60,000 bases of DNA from Hydractinia symbiolongicarpus (Eukaryota > Cnidaria > Hydrozoa > Anthoathecata > Hydractiniidae), in contig NC_079878.1 of NCBI RefSeq assembly GCF_029227915.1, positions 9,364,001 to 9,424,000 of the forward strand, given 5' to 3'. The position numbers and the translations under genes are program-made. Each line of letters opens with the position of its first letter. Positions within the stretch are counted from its first letter, which is position 1. Shown here in pieces: positions 1 through 11,402 of this stretch. The notes under the pieces were generated by a model. It was not told where the DNA came from. It made no database searches and saw only the letters and a list, made by a program, of their open reading frames with translations.

Positions 1-1479
1 CTTATCAGGAACCAGTTTTTTTAGGGTTTTCCAAAGTTGTTTTGGCTGTTTTTGAAAGTCCTGCAAAACGTCATTATAGTACTCGTTTTTGAGTCGATTT
101 TTGAGACCTATTACCTGGTTCCTTTTTTGTTTGAAAGCTTCCCAGTCTATGATGGATTTTGTTTTTGTTGCTTTCCGTTTCAAGAAGTCTCTTTCTTTGA
201 TGGCTATTATTAATTCATCAGTGACCCATGCCTCAACACGGCCAGAAAATCTATGTGTTTTGAAAGGGGCATGTTTGTCAGCCACTGTTTTAACATTTTT
301 ATTCAGTTTCTCACATGCTTTATCAAGGTCATCATAATTATTAAAATATGACCAGTCTAAATTCCTGAGGTCCTTCAGAAAAGCGTCTTCACTGAAGTTC
401 TTGTAGCTACGAACCTTGCATGTTTTAGGTTCAAATTTTGGCCTTTTGAATTTTCTAATCACATAAACTAAATTGTGATCACTGATGCCTAAATCCATGA
501 CACCAGTTTTAGAAATACAAGAACTGTTAGAAAGTATCAAGTCTATAAGAGTGCTACTATTTTCAGTAACACGAGTTGGCTCCGTAATATGTTGTTTTAG
601 GAAAAGAGTGGAGCATAATTCCTTTATTTTGGAGGAAGGAGCATATTTTGAAAGCATGTTACAGTTAAAATCTCCCAAGATAAAAACTTCTTTTTCTTTT
701 GGGAGCTTGTTAAAACACTGTTTAAAATGAGTACACAGGTTTTCGGTACTCTGCAAATCACTACCTCCAGGTGGCCTGTAAACCCCACACAGATAAATAG
801 GTTTAGTTTTTTTCAGGCACACTTTCACCCATAGTGATTCAACATTTTCGAAGTAAAGGTGTTTCAAAAGGTGGCTATCCAAGTTTTCATTAACAAAAAT
901 TAGAACACCCCCACCTCGTCTATTCCGATCATTCCTATAACAAACATAGCCATCAATTTTAACGTCATTGTCAGTGATGGTGTCATCAATTTTGGTTTCA
1001 CAGATGGAGAATACATCAAGTTTTGTTTGATGTAGCAGAAGTTTAACATAGTCTAGTTTGGATGACAGACCATTAATGTTGAGATGGGCCATTTTTAAGC
1101 CCTTCCCATTTCTGATTCCCTCAAAATCAAAGTTTTCATCAATAGTAATATTGATGTTGTCCGGAATTTCGTCACCAAATGACTCCTCATTAGCAAAGGG
1201 CAAATTACGAGAAAGACAGGGACTGCAAACGAAAAACAGTTTATCTTCAGGAGTCTTCATAAATTGTTGATATTTTTTATCAGAAATACGCTCACATTTT
1301 TTATGAGCCCATAATCCACACTTGTCACAAGAAAGTGCTTTGTGTGTTTTTGCCACAGGTTTTAAGCATGAAGAACAGGGATACTTAACAGGACCTGGGT
1401 TGAGGCAGATGTCCCCTGACAAGAGGATTAAAAAATAGAAATACTTGTGCCTGCTTGGCTTAAGTTTTGATAAAGCCAT
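1..1479 (-). mobile_element. LINE (non-LTR retrotransposon) ORF, N-terminal part: 2A-like motif, PHD finger, APE-type endonuclease
   Basis: An uninterrupted minus-strand frame runs from an ATG at 1479 to the window edge (493 codons, no stop), so the reverse transcriptase part should lie to the left. Residues 23-30 read DICLNPGP, a 2A-like motif. A PHD finger follows at about residues 35-92 (C-x2-C pairs, an H-x2-C and a last C-x2-C). An APE-type endonuclease spans about residues 130-340, with the metal-binding Glu in SICETKID, then YRPPGG, GDFN and SDHNLV. The endonuclease nicks target DNA before target-primed reverse transcription. PHD plus endonuclease upstream of RT is typical of CR1/L2-like elements of marine invertebrates. 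The intact frame suggests a young copy. The clade assignment is inferred, because the RT is not in the window. Confidence 0.88.
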
Positions 1480-1515
1480 TAATTTTAATTGGAGAGTGAG
1501 CTGACTTTCAGAAAC

Positions 1516-1911
1516 TCAATTGCAGGCATCAAGTGAAGAGATAGAAAAGAAACTCCTATCTAGTCGACTCATTTCGTTGTTTTTGGGTGAGCTACTTTTG
1601 AACGAAGGTTTTGTATTGCTCAAAAATACAACAAACACAAAAATCAGTTTTAGCGTAAATGTGGGGTTTCCTACCTGAGTAAAGTTATTTTTAAGTCGTA
1701 GAGAGATCATTCTACGGTTATGTGCTCTTCCAAAACTATGTTTGAAGGATCTGAGGCAAGCCCATTTCCTTACGATGTTACACAGAAGGAGCAGCAGGAA
1801 CCCACAACACAGCAAAGCTACCATATTAGATGATAGATGGATAAAAAACTGACTGGGATAAAAACAATTTATTAACAAAAACAATAATTTAAAAAACTTA
1901 CAAAACAACAA
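1516..1911 (-). other. Upstream frame of the LINE, one TGA before the main ORF
   Basis: A 131-codon minus-strand frame ends at a TGA (1516-1518) and is in the same frame as the LINE ORF starting at 1479. Only 12 sense codons separate that stop from the LINE ATG. The predicted peptide is rich in Leu, Phe and Cys and matches no domain I know. It is probably the 5' UTR of the LINE, but the shared frame leaves open a former longer ORF or an upstream ORF. Confidence 0.3.
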
Positions 1912-2519
1912 ATTAAAGAAATGAAAAGATATAAATGAAGTAAAGAAGGCAGTACAGTATATAATAAATCAAAAAGGACTTAGCTGTCAAAGCAGGAGCT
2001 CTTCAAGCTTTAGTCTTCTTTTTTCTTTCTTCGACTTAGCGCGCCAAGACCGAAGCGTTTTAGATACGTCCGACCTCAACGAGAGCTAAGCACGGAATGA
2101 CCGTTACCACCACATTTTTTCCCTATCCATCATTAGAAGAAGTAAGGCAGTTTTCATCTCTCTATTTTGGGCGCTCAAATTGGATGTCCCAAAAATTTTT
2201 ATAACGATGTCTAAATTGACCTGTGTTAGCCCCTGTAAATACTAATGTAGGTGATGGCCATCTATATAAGATCAAAAGCTAGCTAGCTAAGAGTGCAAAC
2301 CACATTATATGCTGTAAAAAACGTATATAGCAGACCATCCTGGACAGGAAATAGCCCAATTGTGAAAACATTTTATGCATCGAGTGATCATTGCTGACGT
2401 CATCAAAATTTAAATGATGCGTCAATTGATGCTTATTAAACTTAAAATTTCAAAGCTTATATACTTTCCAGGAAACACTGATACACCTTTGATGCTCACC
2501 CTTGTGTCCTTTTTTTCAG
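1912..2519. other. Intergenic/5' region before the TRAF gene
   Basis: No coding sequence is seen. A good 3' splice acceptor (pyrimidine tract then CAG at 2517-2519) ends this stretch, so the first TRAF coding exon begins at 2520 with 46 nt of leader. A TGACGTCA palindrome (CREB/ATF consensus) lies at 2395-2402. It is probably upstream of or inside a 5' intron, and similar words occur in transposons elsewhere in the window. Confidence 0.4.
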
Positions 2520-2565
2520 ATTTATTTCATTTGTTAAGACCAGTCTATGGTAAATCATAGAAACA

Positions 2566-5484
2566 ATGGAGATGCTACCAAATCAAAACAATCATTTTTC
2601 AATATATATTGGTGATCGGCATGTCATATTAGCAAAACAAGTTAACCATAAGTACATATGCAAGTTTTGTGATAAAATAATGAACGATCCAGTGCAGACA
2701 TCGAGAGGTGAATTGGCATGCCGAAAGTGTTACCAGGAAAAACAAGTAATGTAAGTAAAAAAAAAATCTAATTCCACCAGATTAAAAATTTGTATTCTTA
2801 CTGGAAATTTTGTACAAACAACTGATTAAAATGAATTTAATTAAATTGTATTAATAATATTTGTTATTTTTAAATATATTGTCTATTTTTATATAACAAA
2901 TGTGTTAATATGCTTCCTATCTTATAGCAATCCTGGATATTGTCCTATTGATGGGGAGCCAATCAAAGACATTGATATATTTCCAGATAAAAGTGTTTCT
3001 CGAGAAATCAGCAAATTGGAATGTTTATGTGAGAATGAAAAAAATGGGTGCACATGGAAAGGAGCTCTTTCTGATATTAATGTAAGTCACATAAAATTAA
3101 AATTAAAATAATGAGGTTCTTAGATCAGATTTCAGGTAAACCTGTACATGCAGTATAATATGAGCATTTCTTTCTTCTATCTTTTTTTTGTATTTCCTTT
3201 TTAAGAATAAGTTAGATCAGTTTTTAGATGGACACTCAAAATTTGTGATGATTTGTCAAGATTTTTCCTTTCCTTTTCTTGCACAAATAATATTTCTATA
3301 ATAATTAGCGTTTTGTGTCGGCCAGCTTAAAGCTATGAATAACAAATGCAGTATTAACGTTTTGTTGACTTTGCTGTGATTGGTGACTTTGCATTGGTTT
3401 TCCACTTAACAATGAGTTCATAAATATATACTATTTTCTGTTATTTTTTTAGTCTCATGAAGTAACTTGTGAATTTATTTCTGTTACTTGCAATGCATGC
3501 GGTGAAAAATTTATAAAGTCGAAAAGTGAAGAACATAAATCAGAAAAATGTCCGAAACGTGAAGTACCTTGCTCAAATTGCAATAAAATAATACCATATG
3601 AAGAAATTCAGGTAAAGAAACTATTTAAATGCGGTCTTTTATATAAGCTTTTGTTATGAAATCATTAAGCAAAACTGCAACACATGCCAAATAGCCTTGT
3701 TCAAGCTTCTTGTGGTGTGAACGTAATTCTCTGCAGAAAAGTAATCTGCTTTTTTGTTACTCTTAGAATTTAAGTGCCTCAAAATGATTACTTAGTGAAG
3801 AAACTGACATGGAGGCCAAGCAGGACTGTAAATATGATTTCTAAAAAGAAAGCATAAAGAAGTTTTTAACACAAAATTTTCAAACTGTTTACATTTTATC
3901 ATGCATCCCCCTGATGTTTCACTCCTCTTAATTTCTATTTCACCCCTGGAAGAAAAGTTCACACTATATGTAAAGTTTGATTTATTTTTAGTTGCATGAA
4001 GAGTTTTGTGAAGAAAGACCAATAGAATGTCCCTTTAAATGTGGTTCGATGATAGCAAGGACTAAGATGTTCAATCACACTCACAATTGTGAAAATATAT
4101 TAGCTGGAAATGTGTGCCCGTATACTGTGGTTGGATGTAAACACCAGGTGTGTATTGGTTATAAACATGTTTTCCTTAGTATTTTTACAGTTATGTTTGG
4201 TGTAATTCCCATATTTTGTATTTTTACATTGGCAACATGGAAAGCCAACATTATTTCTATGGGTTGCTAACATCTATTTTTATTTTGCATAAAATTTGCA
4301 AAACAATTGTTGTGGAACATTTTGATTACTGCACATAAAAGTATATATCAAACCTAAACAAAATTCTCATTCTCTGTTCTTAATTAAACTTCTTGCATAC
4401 CATGTTGTACAAGCCCTATGTGGTAAATAGTTGTATATGAAATTAAACCTATAACTTTTTTTAGATAAATGATGATGAAACACTTTCCATACATTTGCAA
4501 AATTCTGAGACGTTACATGCAGCTCTTGTTGTGGAGAAACTGGTATTTTTAGAATGTGATAACAAACGATTGATAAAAATACACAACGAGTTGGAAAGGA
4601 ACTATCAACAACTTCAGAAGGAATTGCAGAAACTTGAATCATCACATCAGTCAGTTATGTCTGAACAAGTAATTGAACAGTTAAAAAGTCAAATCAGAAC
4701 AAAGGAACAGTTTGCAACATCAATAGATGACGTCCAGTGCCGATTAACGAAATATGAATCAAGTAAAAGAAGCCAGACCGAGAGAGAAGAACAAATTGAA
4801 ACACTCCTCAGTATTCAAAGCAACTTGAACGACATGTTGAAAAAAGAACAATTTTCCCCTCTTGTGGATTACAATAATAATTTAAACAAAATGTCAAAAG
4901 AAGTTGAAAATTGTCGTAAGGAAATTGAAAAATTAGATATTAACAGTGCTATGGCAAGTTCTAATTTAGCAGATATGGAGCTAAAGTTGCAGCTGTTAGA
5001 GAACACTTCATACAACGGTAGGCAGCTGTGGAAAATTGACAATTTTAAATATCGGATGAGTCAAGCTGAAAAAGGTAAAATTACAGCTTTGCACAGTGCT
5101 CCTTCGTTCACGGAAGTGTTTGGTTATAAATTCTGTACTAGACTTTATCTGAATGGTGACGGGATGGGAAAGAACACTCATTTGTCCATATTTTTTGTTG
5201 TTATGAAATCACAATATGACGAGTTATTAAAATGGCCCTTTGTGAAACGAATTTCCTTTCGTTTGTTAAATCACGAAGACGTGTCGAAAACGAGAAAGGA
5301 GAGCTTTTTGTCTGATCGAAATTCTTCAAGTTTTCAGAGACCCACAAAAGAAATGAACATCGCAGCTGGATGTCCTATGTTTCTTGAAAAAAGCAGACTT
5401 GAAAATGACGGATTTATTATTAACGACTCGCTGTTTATTGAAACTAAGGTGGAAGACGACAGGAGACCTAATGCTAGAACGTAA
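2566..5484 (+). CDS. TRAF-family adaptor (degenerate RING, TRAF zinc fingers, coiled coil, MATH/TRAF-C)
   Basis: Five coding exons join in phase: 2566-2750, 2928-3081, 3453-3611, 3992-4147 and 4465-5484, giving 557 aa, close to vertebrate TRAFs. Domains in order are a RING at about residues 32-70, TRAF-type Cys/His zinc fingers at about 95-218, a long coiled coil at about 225-395, and a MATH domain at about 401-555 (NGRQLWKIDNF start, GCPMFLEKS and DSLFIETKV near the end). TRAFs trimerise through the coil and bind receptor tails with MATH, linking TNF/IL-1/Toll-type receptors to NF-kB and JNK signalling in the cytoplasm. The RING lacks the third Cys and the His (Arg47 and Glu49 instead), so ubiquitin-ligase activity is doubtful. 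The stop TAA sits inside a GTAAGT donor-like string at 5481, so a tiny further exon is possible. The ATG was chosen as the first Met in the exon after the acceptor. Confidence 0.92.
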
Positions 5485-6876
5485 GTGCACAGATACTGTA
5501 TTGAGCAGAAATTATGACATTGGTAAGGTTGATATATTATAATGTTAATAATTTTATACTAAATACATTATTTCTTAACTGTTTTTGTATTTTTTTATAA
5601 CAAAAGTAAAATCTCTTATGTAAATTTAAAGTTACACCAGCTGAAAAAATTATTTGTAACACATTTATTTAAAAACATTCTGACAAAGCTTTTCCACACC
5701 ATCATCAGGTCGAATTCCATACTTTAAGCACTCTTGGTAAAATTAGGTTAATAAATAAAAATGGGTTAAATTCATTGTTAGGACTAACATGGTGGAGATT
5801 TTTATTTAATCTATTTTAATGTTATTCGATTTTGTTTTCTATTAAGATAACTGGGATAAATCTAATGAAAAAGTGATTTTTTTTTATTTTGTGTTTTCTG
5901 GGCGCTTAAATGGTTGGCTTAAATAGCAATAACTTCGAGTAAAAGAATACGTTTTTTAAAAAATAAACATATGTACAACTTTGTATATATTGATTTGCAC
6001 GAAAACTATTTTGGCTTGTCAGCCCATGTAAATACGGGGGATAGGGAGAATTCTTGGATAAAAATCGCACTGGAAATATTATGGAAGTCTGTACAGTGTA
6101 AACTTTTTCATATTTCTGATAATCTTATTTCGAATGTTTATTGCATGAAAATCTGTTTTTGTTAAGGTCTGCTTTTTTAGTCATCTGCTTACGAAACCTA
6201 TCTGCGAAACTTTCTTTTCTCAATAAAATTTCTGTTTTTGATAAACCAGATCATTCCCTGAAAAAGGTTCGATAGCACCTGGAACTCTGAAATCGAAAGG
6301 CCAGCCTTTATTGCGTGTGTATTCAAATAATTAGCAAACTGACCTCCCTGTCTTTAATTTTTTTGACATGACGAATGTTATGATTTAATTTCTGGAAATT
6401 TTGTAAATTATTGTACATGTTCTATTCAATAATATTTAAATTTTTTATTGTTTGAAGCATGTTTACGGTTTTCTTTGTGCTTTAACAGACCACAAACCCC
6501 GTAATCATACAGATTCATTGGGTTTAGATTAATTTATTAATTAAATCGTTCTTAGTTGTTTAAATATTAAAAGACAGAGTAAAACATTCCAGCCGCAAAA
6601 TTAGACTCGACAAATAACAATGCTTGCTCATGGTTGACATTTGAAGAGTGTTTTGTAAGTAAAGCAAGTATGCACGCCATTCTATGTTGCGTCTGAGATA
6701 AATTGGCATAATGTGACTTGATAGAAGAAATCGCCAAGTTCTGCTTATCGCTGACCTCTAGCGATTTTTGACGTCGATGAAATTATAAAGCCATTAAAAA
6801 GAATACGAAAAAAATGCAAAAATGTTCATTATTATTTTCTATTTATATCCTTCTGAATTAAATTTACTCGCAAAAA
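5485..6876. other. Intergenic, 3' flank of the TRAF gene
   Basis: AT-rich sequence without a supported gene. AATAAA-like strings near 5750 and 5964 could serve as polyadenylation signals for the TRAF transcript. Short open frames here have no domain and no splice context. Confidence 0.4.
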
Positions 6877-7130
6877 TCTCTATAATAATAGCCGTCCTCT
6901 GTCTGTCTCTGCGCGGACCCCGCTGAGTTAGAAAATGATGTTACGGAAACACGAATATCAAATGGCGATAATCGCAACGCATCTATATTTTGTCTACCAG
7001 AACTTTACTATTTTTCTTGTTATTTGCAAATAAAGTAAAAATTGCGCGAAAATTAATGTGTGCGACGTAGATCTTTCCGCTGCGCAAAAATTAATAGTAA
7101 AGTGTATCGTGTTCGCCTTCTCTTTCCGCT
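6877..7130 (+). mobile_element. Helitron-like 5' end (fragment)
   Basis: The end sequence TCTCTATAATAATA follows an A and is continued by a CTGTCTGTCTCTG tract. It matches the 5' terminus of the better preserved element at 31911-32598, read on the opposite strand. I found no matching 3' hairpin and CTAG on this strand nearby, so the right boundary is arbitrary and the copy is probably truncated. Confidence 0.45.
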
Positions 7131-7847
7131 CACGTCCAAGCTTTGTTTTCGTGGCCTAGTAGTTAATCCGATTCCCGGCTAAAACATCCTGGACTATTTA
7201 AATGGTCCCGAAGAACGCATATCGGGGTGCTCGCGGTTCAGTTTAAAAACATCTTCAGTGCTGACGACCCATGGCTGGAATTTTTATGTGTGGCAAGTTT
7301 TTGATGTTGCCTTTACCAGACAACAGCTAAGGTGGTTGTAGTTTAAAGGTATTATAATCTCAGTTCTTTCTTCTAGACAAGTTAAGCTAGCTAGCTAGCT
7401 AAAGAGAGCTAGCTTATAGTTTTACGAATTTGCATCATTTTTTGCGTGATGATAATCTGATCGTGTAATTATCAAGCTACTCATATGCTAAGCTCGAACA
7501 TTTTTTTGGTGATTGCCCCTTGATTAATCAGTCAGGAAGAAACTATAAAAAATAACCCAAAACAACTTCTGTGGTGCATTTTGTCAATTGGTAAATAACA
7601 TCTAAACTGGAGGTTGCCATATGTTTAACGTTAAGGTGTGTTTTTAGTTGTTTAAATAAAAAAGAATACAAAAAATCCATTTGTTGCGAATGAAAGAATG
7701 GAGTTCACACTACCCAGAAAAATAAAACTGCACATAACAATAAGACATTTGTTTTTAGTTTTGTACCACCAGTCTTATAGTTACGTTACTCCATTCAGCA
7801 CATAAAGCACTTTTCTTTATTTTTTATACTTGATAACTTATTTAATA

Positions 7848-7985
7848 CTAGTCAGTATATAAAGGCCTGTGGAAAATCAACTTAAGCAGGAGTAATTGGA
7901 AAAGAGAACCATAACCTGAATTTTGATGACATCTGCCAGGACCCGTCAGTACACAAAATTTTTTTTAGGAAATTTGTTTACACGT
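7848..7985 (-). mobile_element. Helitron-like 3' end (fragment)
   Basis: On the minus strand this end carries a CCACAGGCC segment followed by CTAG at 7851-7848. This is the arrangement seen at the 3' ends of the copies at 14336 and 31911. A tRNA-derived SINE starts at about 7990. Sequence at 8340-8400 resembles the internal region 32155-32210, so the SINE probably inserted into this element. Confidence 0.4.
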
Positions 7986-7989
7986 GGCC

Positions 7990-8300
7990 TTAGATAGATG
8001 TGCATATTTTACATTGCTAGCCTCACTAATATCGAGGGATATACCCTGTTTATTATTTCCAGAAGGGGCCATGGCTTAGATGGAGAGTCCTAGAGTATTT
8101 AATGCTCATTTTGAGCTACGCAGGCCCAATTAGGGGCCACGCTCTACTAGACAACTCCCGGCAACATCCAATGGCCCACACATGGAGCCATCTTCCCAAT
8201 TTCCCTCACATGGCTTGGGTTAACCCGGGGCTATGGTAACATTTACTCTCCCATGTTGAATTGCCGTCAAGAGGAATTGAACCCCGGTCTCCCGGGTTAA
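7990..8300 (-). repeat. tRNA-derived SINE, family A, copy 1
   Basis: This sequence shares long stretches with copies near 26232-26375 and 27770-28042. Read on the minus strand, it has a Pol III B-box-like GGTTCAATTCC at 8284-8274, followed by the same body. The head is cut off just 5' of the B box. Confidence 0.65.
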
Positions 8301-11300
8301 GGAGATATATGAAGGTACCCCCACAAGTTAAAAAAAATTTTTAAAATATTTATACATGTTGCCTTCATTGTATATATAGATCTTGAACACATCCACTTTG
8401 CTTGTTACACCTCAAATTTGGAAGTTTTTGTTATTATGCCACATCAAAGATTTGTGATGTTTGTCTCCAAGAGACCTTGCAAAATGAGTAAGTTTGTTGG
8501 CTAAATCTTGCCCGTCCTTGATTTTTAATGACTGCGATTGAACAGATCTAAAAATGGTTGCCAAAAACGATTATTTTGTGAGGGCCAAGTCCTTGGTCGG
8601 GAATGAGTGATCAAGGAAATTGGTAAATATGGTGACTGGAAAAAACAACAAAAAACTTAAGAAATTAAAGTACCGTTGTTTGAAGTTTTAGCAACTCTCA
8701 GTTCTTCACATTTTTAGGATATTTATGACTCGTCCTGGACTTAGAATAAATAAAAAAAATGTATATGTTAATTTTTTTCGATGAGGGTAATTGCGCGCCT
8801 TTAAGCTTCTATGAGACGTTTTCCCTGTTATTTTAGAATGCAATACCATGATTTTTGAGCTTTGTATGGTTGTTTTTTTGTCATTCCAAAATAAAATACT
8901 ATGACTTTAAAACTTTGTATGGCTGCTTTCACCCTTTTACAGAATTAAATACAGGGATTTCTTTTTTTATGTACAACTATTAACGTGTAAAACAGGCAAA
9001 ACTTACTCATGTTTATGTGAATTTATTTTCTGTCATTCGTCCCGTAATTAAGATATAAACAATTGTTTTTACGCCAAGTTTGTGTGGGAGACAAGAACTC
9101 TATTGTTTCATAGCTAATGTACATAACAATAGGTTAAAACTTATGATGTAGCTAAAAGCTCGTTTAAAGGTGTAACTTTTGAATACATGTAAAGTTACAT
9201 TAAGTGATACTGCATAGTTATTCTGTCTAAGCAATAACTATCCTGTTGCAGGCTAATTATCAGTTCTTCCTATCTGGTTATGAAACTCCTTTGTTCAATG
9301 CTGCAATTTGAACTTTTGTTTACTCAAATATGTTTTCTGAACTCTATGTGTGAGAATACCAGACTATGTCTCTATTTTTTATGTGGTTGGCCTGTTACAG
9401 GCAGAATCTATACTCAAGTTGCCATAAAAAGCATCAATTGATGTTTGTGGGTGGGTTTTCAAGTTTGTTGTTTTATTTGCCTAAAAATGAAAAAATATAC
9501 ATAATGCAATGAAACTTATCAGATGCTCTTACGCTTTTTCTCTTGGTTAAAAATTCCATCTCCATTCTGAATTTAAAACATAAATTACTTAAATTTGATT
9601 GTTTTTCTTTGATCTAAATTATAGAAGACATGGAAATGGTAACGAATTTTGTAACAGGGATAAAAAGTCAAATGATCTAATGTTTCAGTGAATTTTGTAG
9701 CTAGGAAACCCAGCATAATTTACCACCAGAAAATTGGAATAACCGATATACCTGTGAACTTAATACTGACTGCCCTTTTAATTGGTTAATTGTATGGTTC
9801 TCTACTCATGTGGTCAATATTGAGGAATCCTTTGTCTCAGACACAAATGGCCTCACTCTCCTGAATGAATGTATTTCTACATCTGACTGGACTCCTATTC
9901 AATTTTTCAGTGTTGTCATCCCCTTCTTTGTTGTCAGACTGTTGATCTGTTTTTGAACGCTGTCTGCAATTTTCTGTTTCATGCCTGACATAATGGTATT
10001 TACTTTATTTTTAAACAGTTGATGTTTCAAATCTTACAAATTTAAGGTAAAAATCCTAGTTAAGCAGAGTTTTTGGTCAAGGGACCCAAAAACAGTTCAA
10101 TTTGATAAATGACCCAACTAAACCTAGAATATGACTTCAGCGGATGATTTTAGTCTAAGTTAGAAATCAGTCCAACATAGTAAAAGTCTAACTTATTCAG
10201 CCTCCAAATTAGCAACAGTCTAATTTACAAACATGAATCTTAAATGCTCAATTGGAAGATGTTTAGCAGTATCACAAGTTGTTAATTTTTCATATCAACA
10301 AATGTAGGTGTATATATATTTTTTCATGTCAAATTTTGATAAACACGATAACCTATGATTGCAGTGAATTGACAAAATGATTTGAAGTGTATTTCAATAT
10401 AGTACGCTATAAAAAAAGAAGGGTGAACAAATTATCACTGGTTTTACCCAATTTCTCTCCATTATTTGGTCTTTTTTTAGACCAGTCCTTATTAAAGCCG
10501 GCTTTAATTTTGCTGGCCCTAGTTTTCAAAAATTAACGCTAGTTATATCTAGTATTAAAAGGGCTGATAAGGTATCTGTGAGTATAAATAGGACAGTGCC
10601 TTTAAAATGTTTCCATAATTGTTGTTTCCACAATTTCACCTAGAAGTATTTACAGAAATTGTCATTTTAGTCTTGGTTCAGTAAAAGTGAATTGGTAAAT
10701 ATTGGAATCTTTATAGGATTTTTTTACATAATAGCCGATGCAGAGAATCCAGGAAGTATTTAAAAAAACTCTTTGTTTTCATTAAAAAATTGAAAAATTT
10801 GGAATAGGATTCATCATGGGGGGAGACTTTCACGTAGTATAGCATGCACGAGACCAATGCTCCCAATCTTTACAAAATCTTAAGCTAAAAACTTAGTATT
10901 TCGTACCAGAGAAAATGGGGTGATTTTCATTGTAGCATACATATTTTTCGCATTACGAAATCTCAGGGATCAGTAAATTAAGTTATCAAATTTTGGTGTG
11001 AATTGGTTCTTAAAAAATGATACATATAATTAAAAGTGCATATGCAAAAAGGGGTGTTCTAGTAAAAGTGTATGTTTGCTTACGTCTAATTTTGGCAATT
11101 TTAGTGTGTACGTTGTGAATGACCCCAAAATACCAAATTTCAGTTGCTTATTATTAATAATAGAAAAGAAACATTATTTTTAAGAGCTTACTGTCACTAC
11201 AATATGGATGTTTTGTTAAAATTTTTGAAGATTTTCACACATTGTTTATCAGTAGGACTGGTACACTTTAAACATTGATAATGTCGGTGTTAAGCTCTTG

Positions 11301-11392
11301 AAGTTCTATTTATAAATTTCAATGGCAATTTCAATAAATAAATAAAAAAATTAACTTGCAAATTCAAATTCTACTCTTTTTATTTTTTATAG
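8301..11392. other. Intergenic, 5' region of LIN9
   Basis: About 3 kb of AT-rich sequence with no supported coding region. It must hold the LIN9 promoter or upstream exon, because the first LIN9 coding exon starts at a splice acceptor (AG at 11391-11392). I see no confident promoter element. Confidence 0.4.
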
Positions 11393-11402
11393 GACAATAA
11401 TA

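Noticed and set aside
2395-2402. TGACGTCA palindrome as a CREB/ATF site for TRAF
   Set aside because: Probably lies in an intron or before the real leader. The same word occurs in transposon sequence at 32288, so it is not specific.
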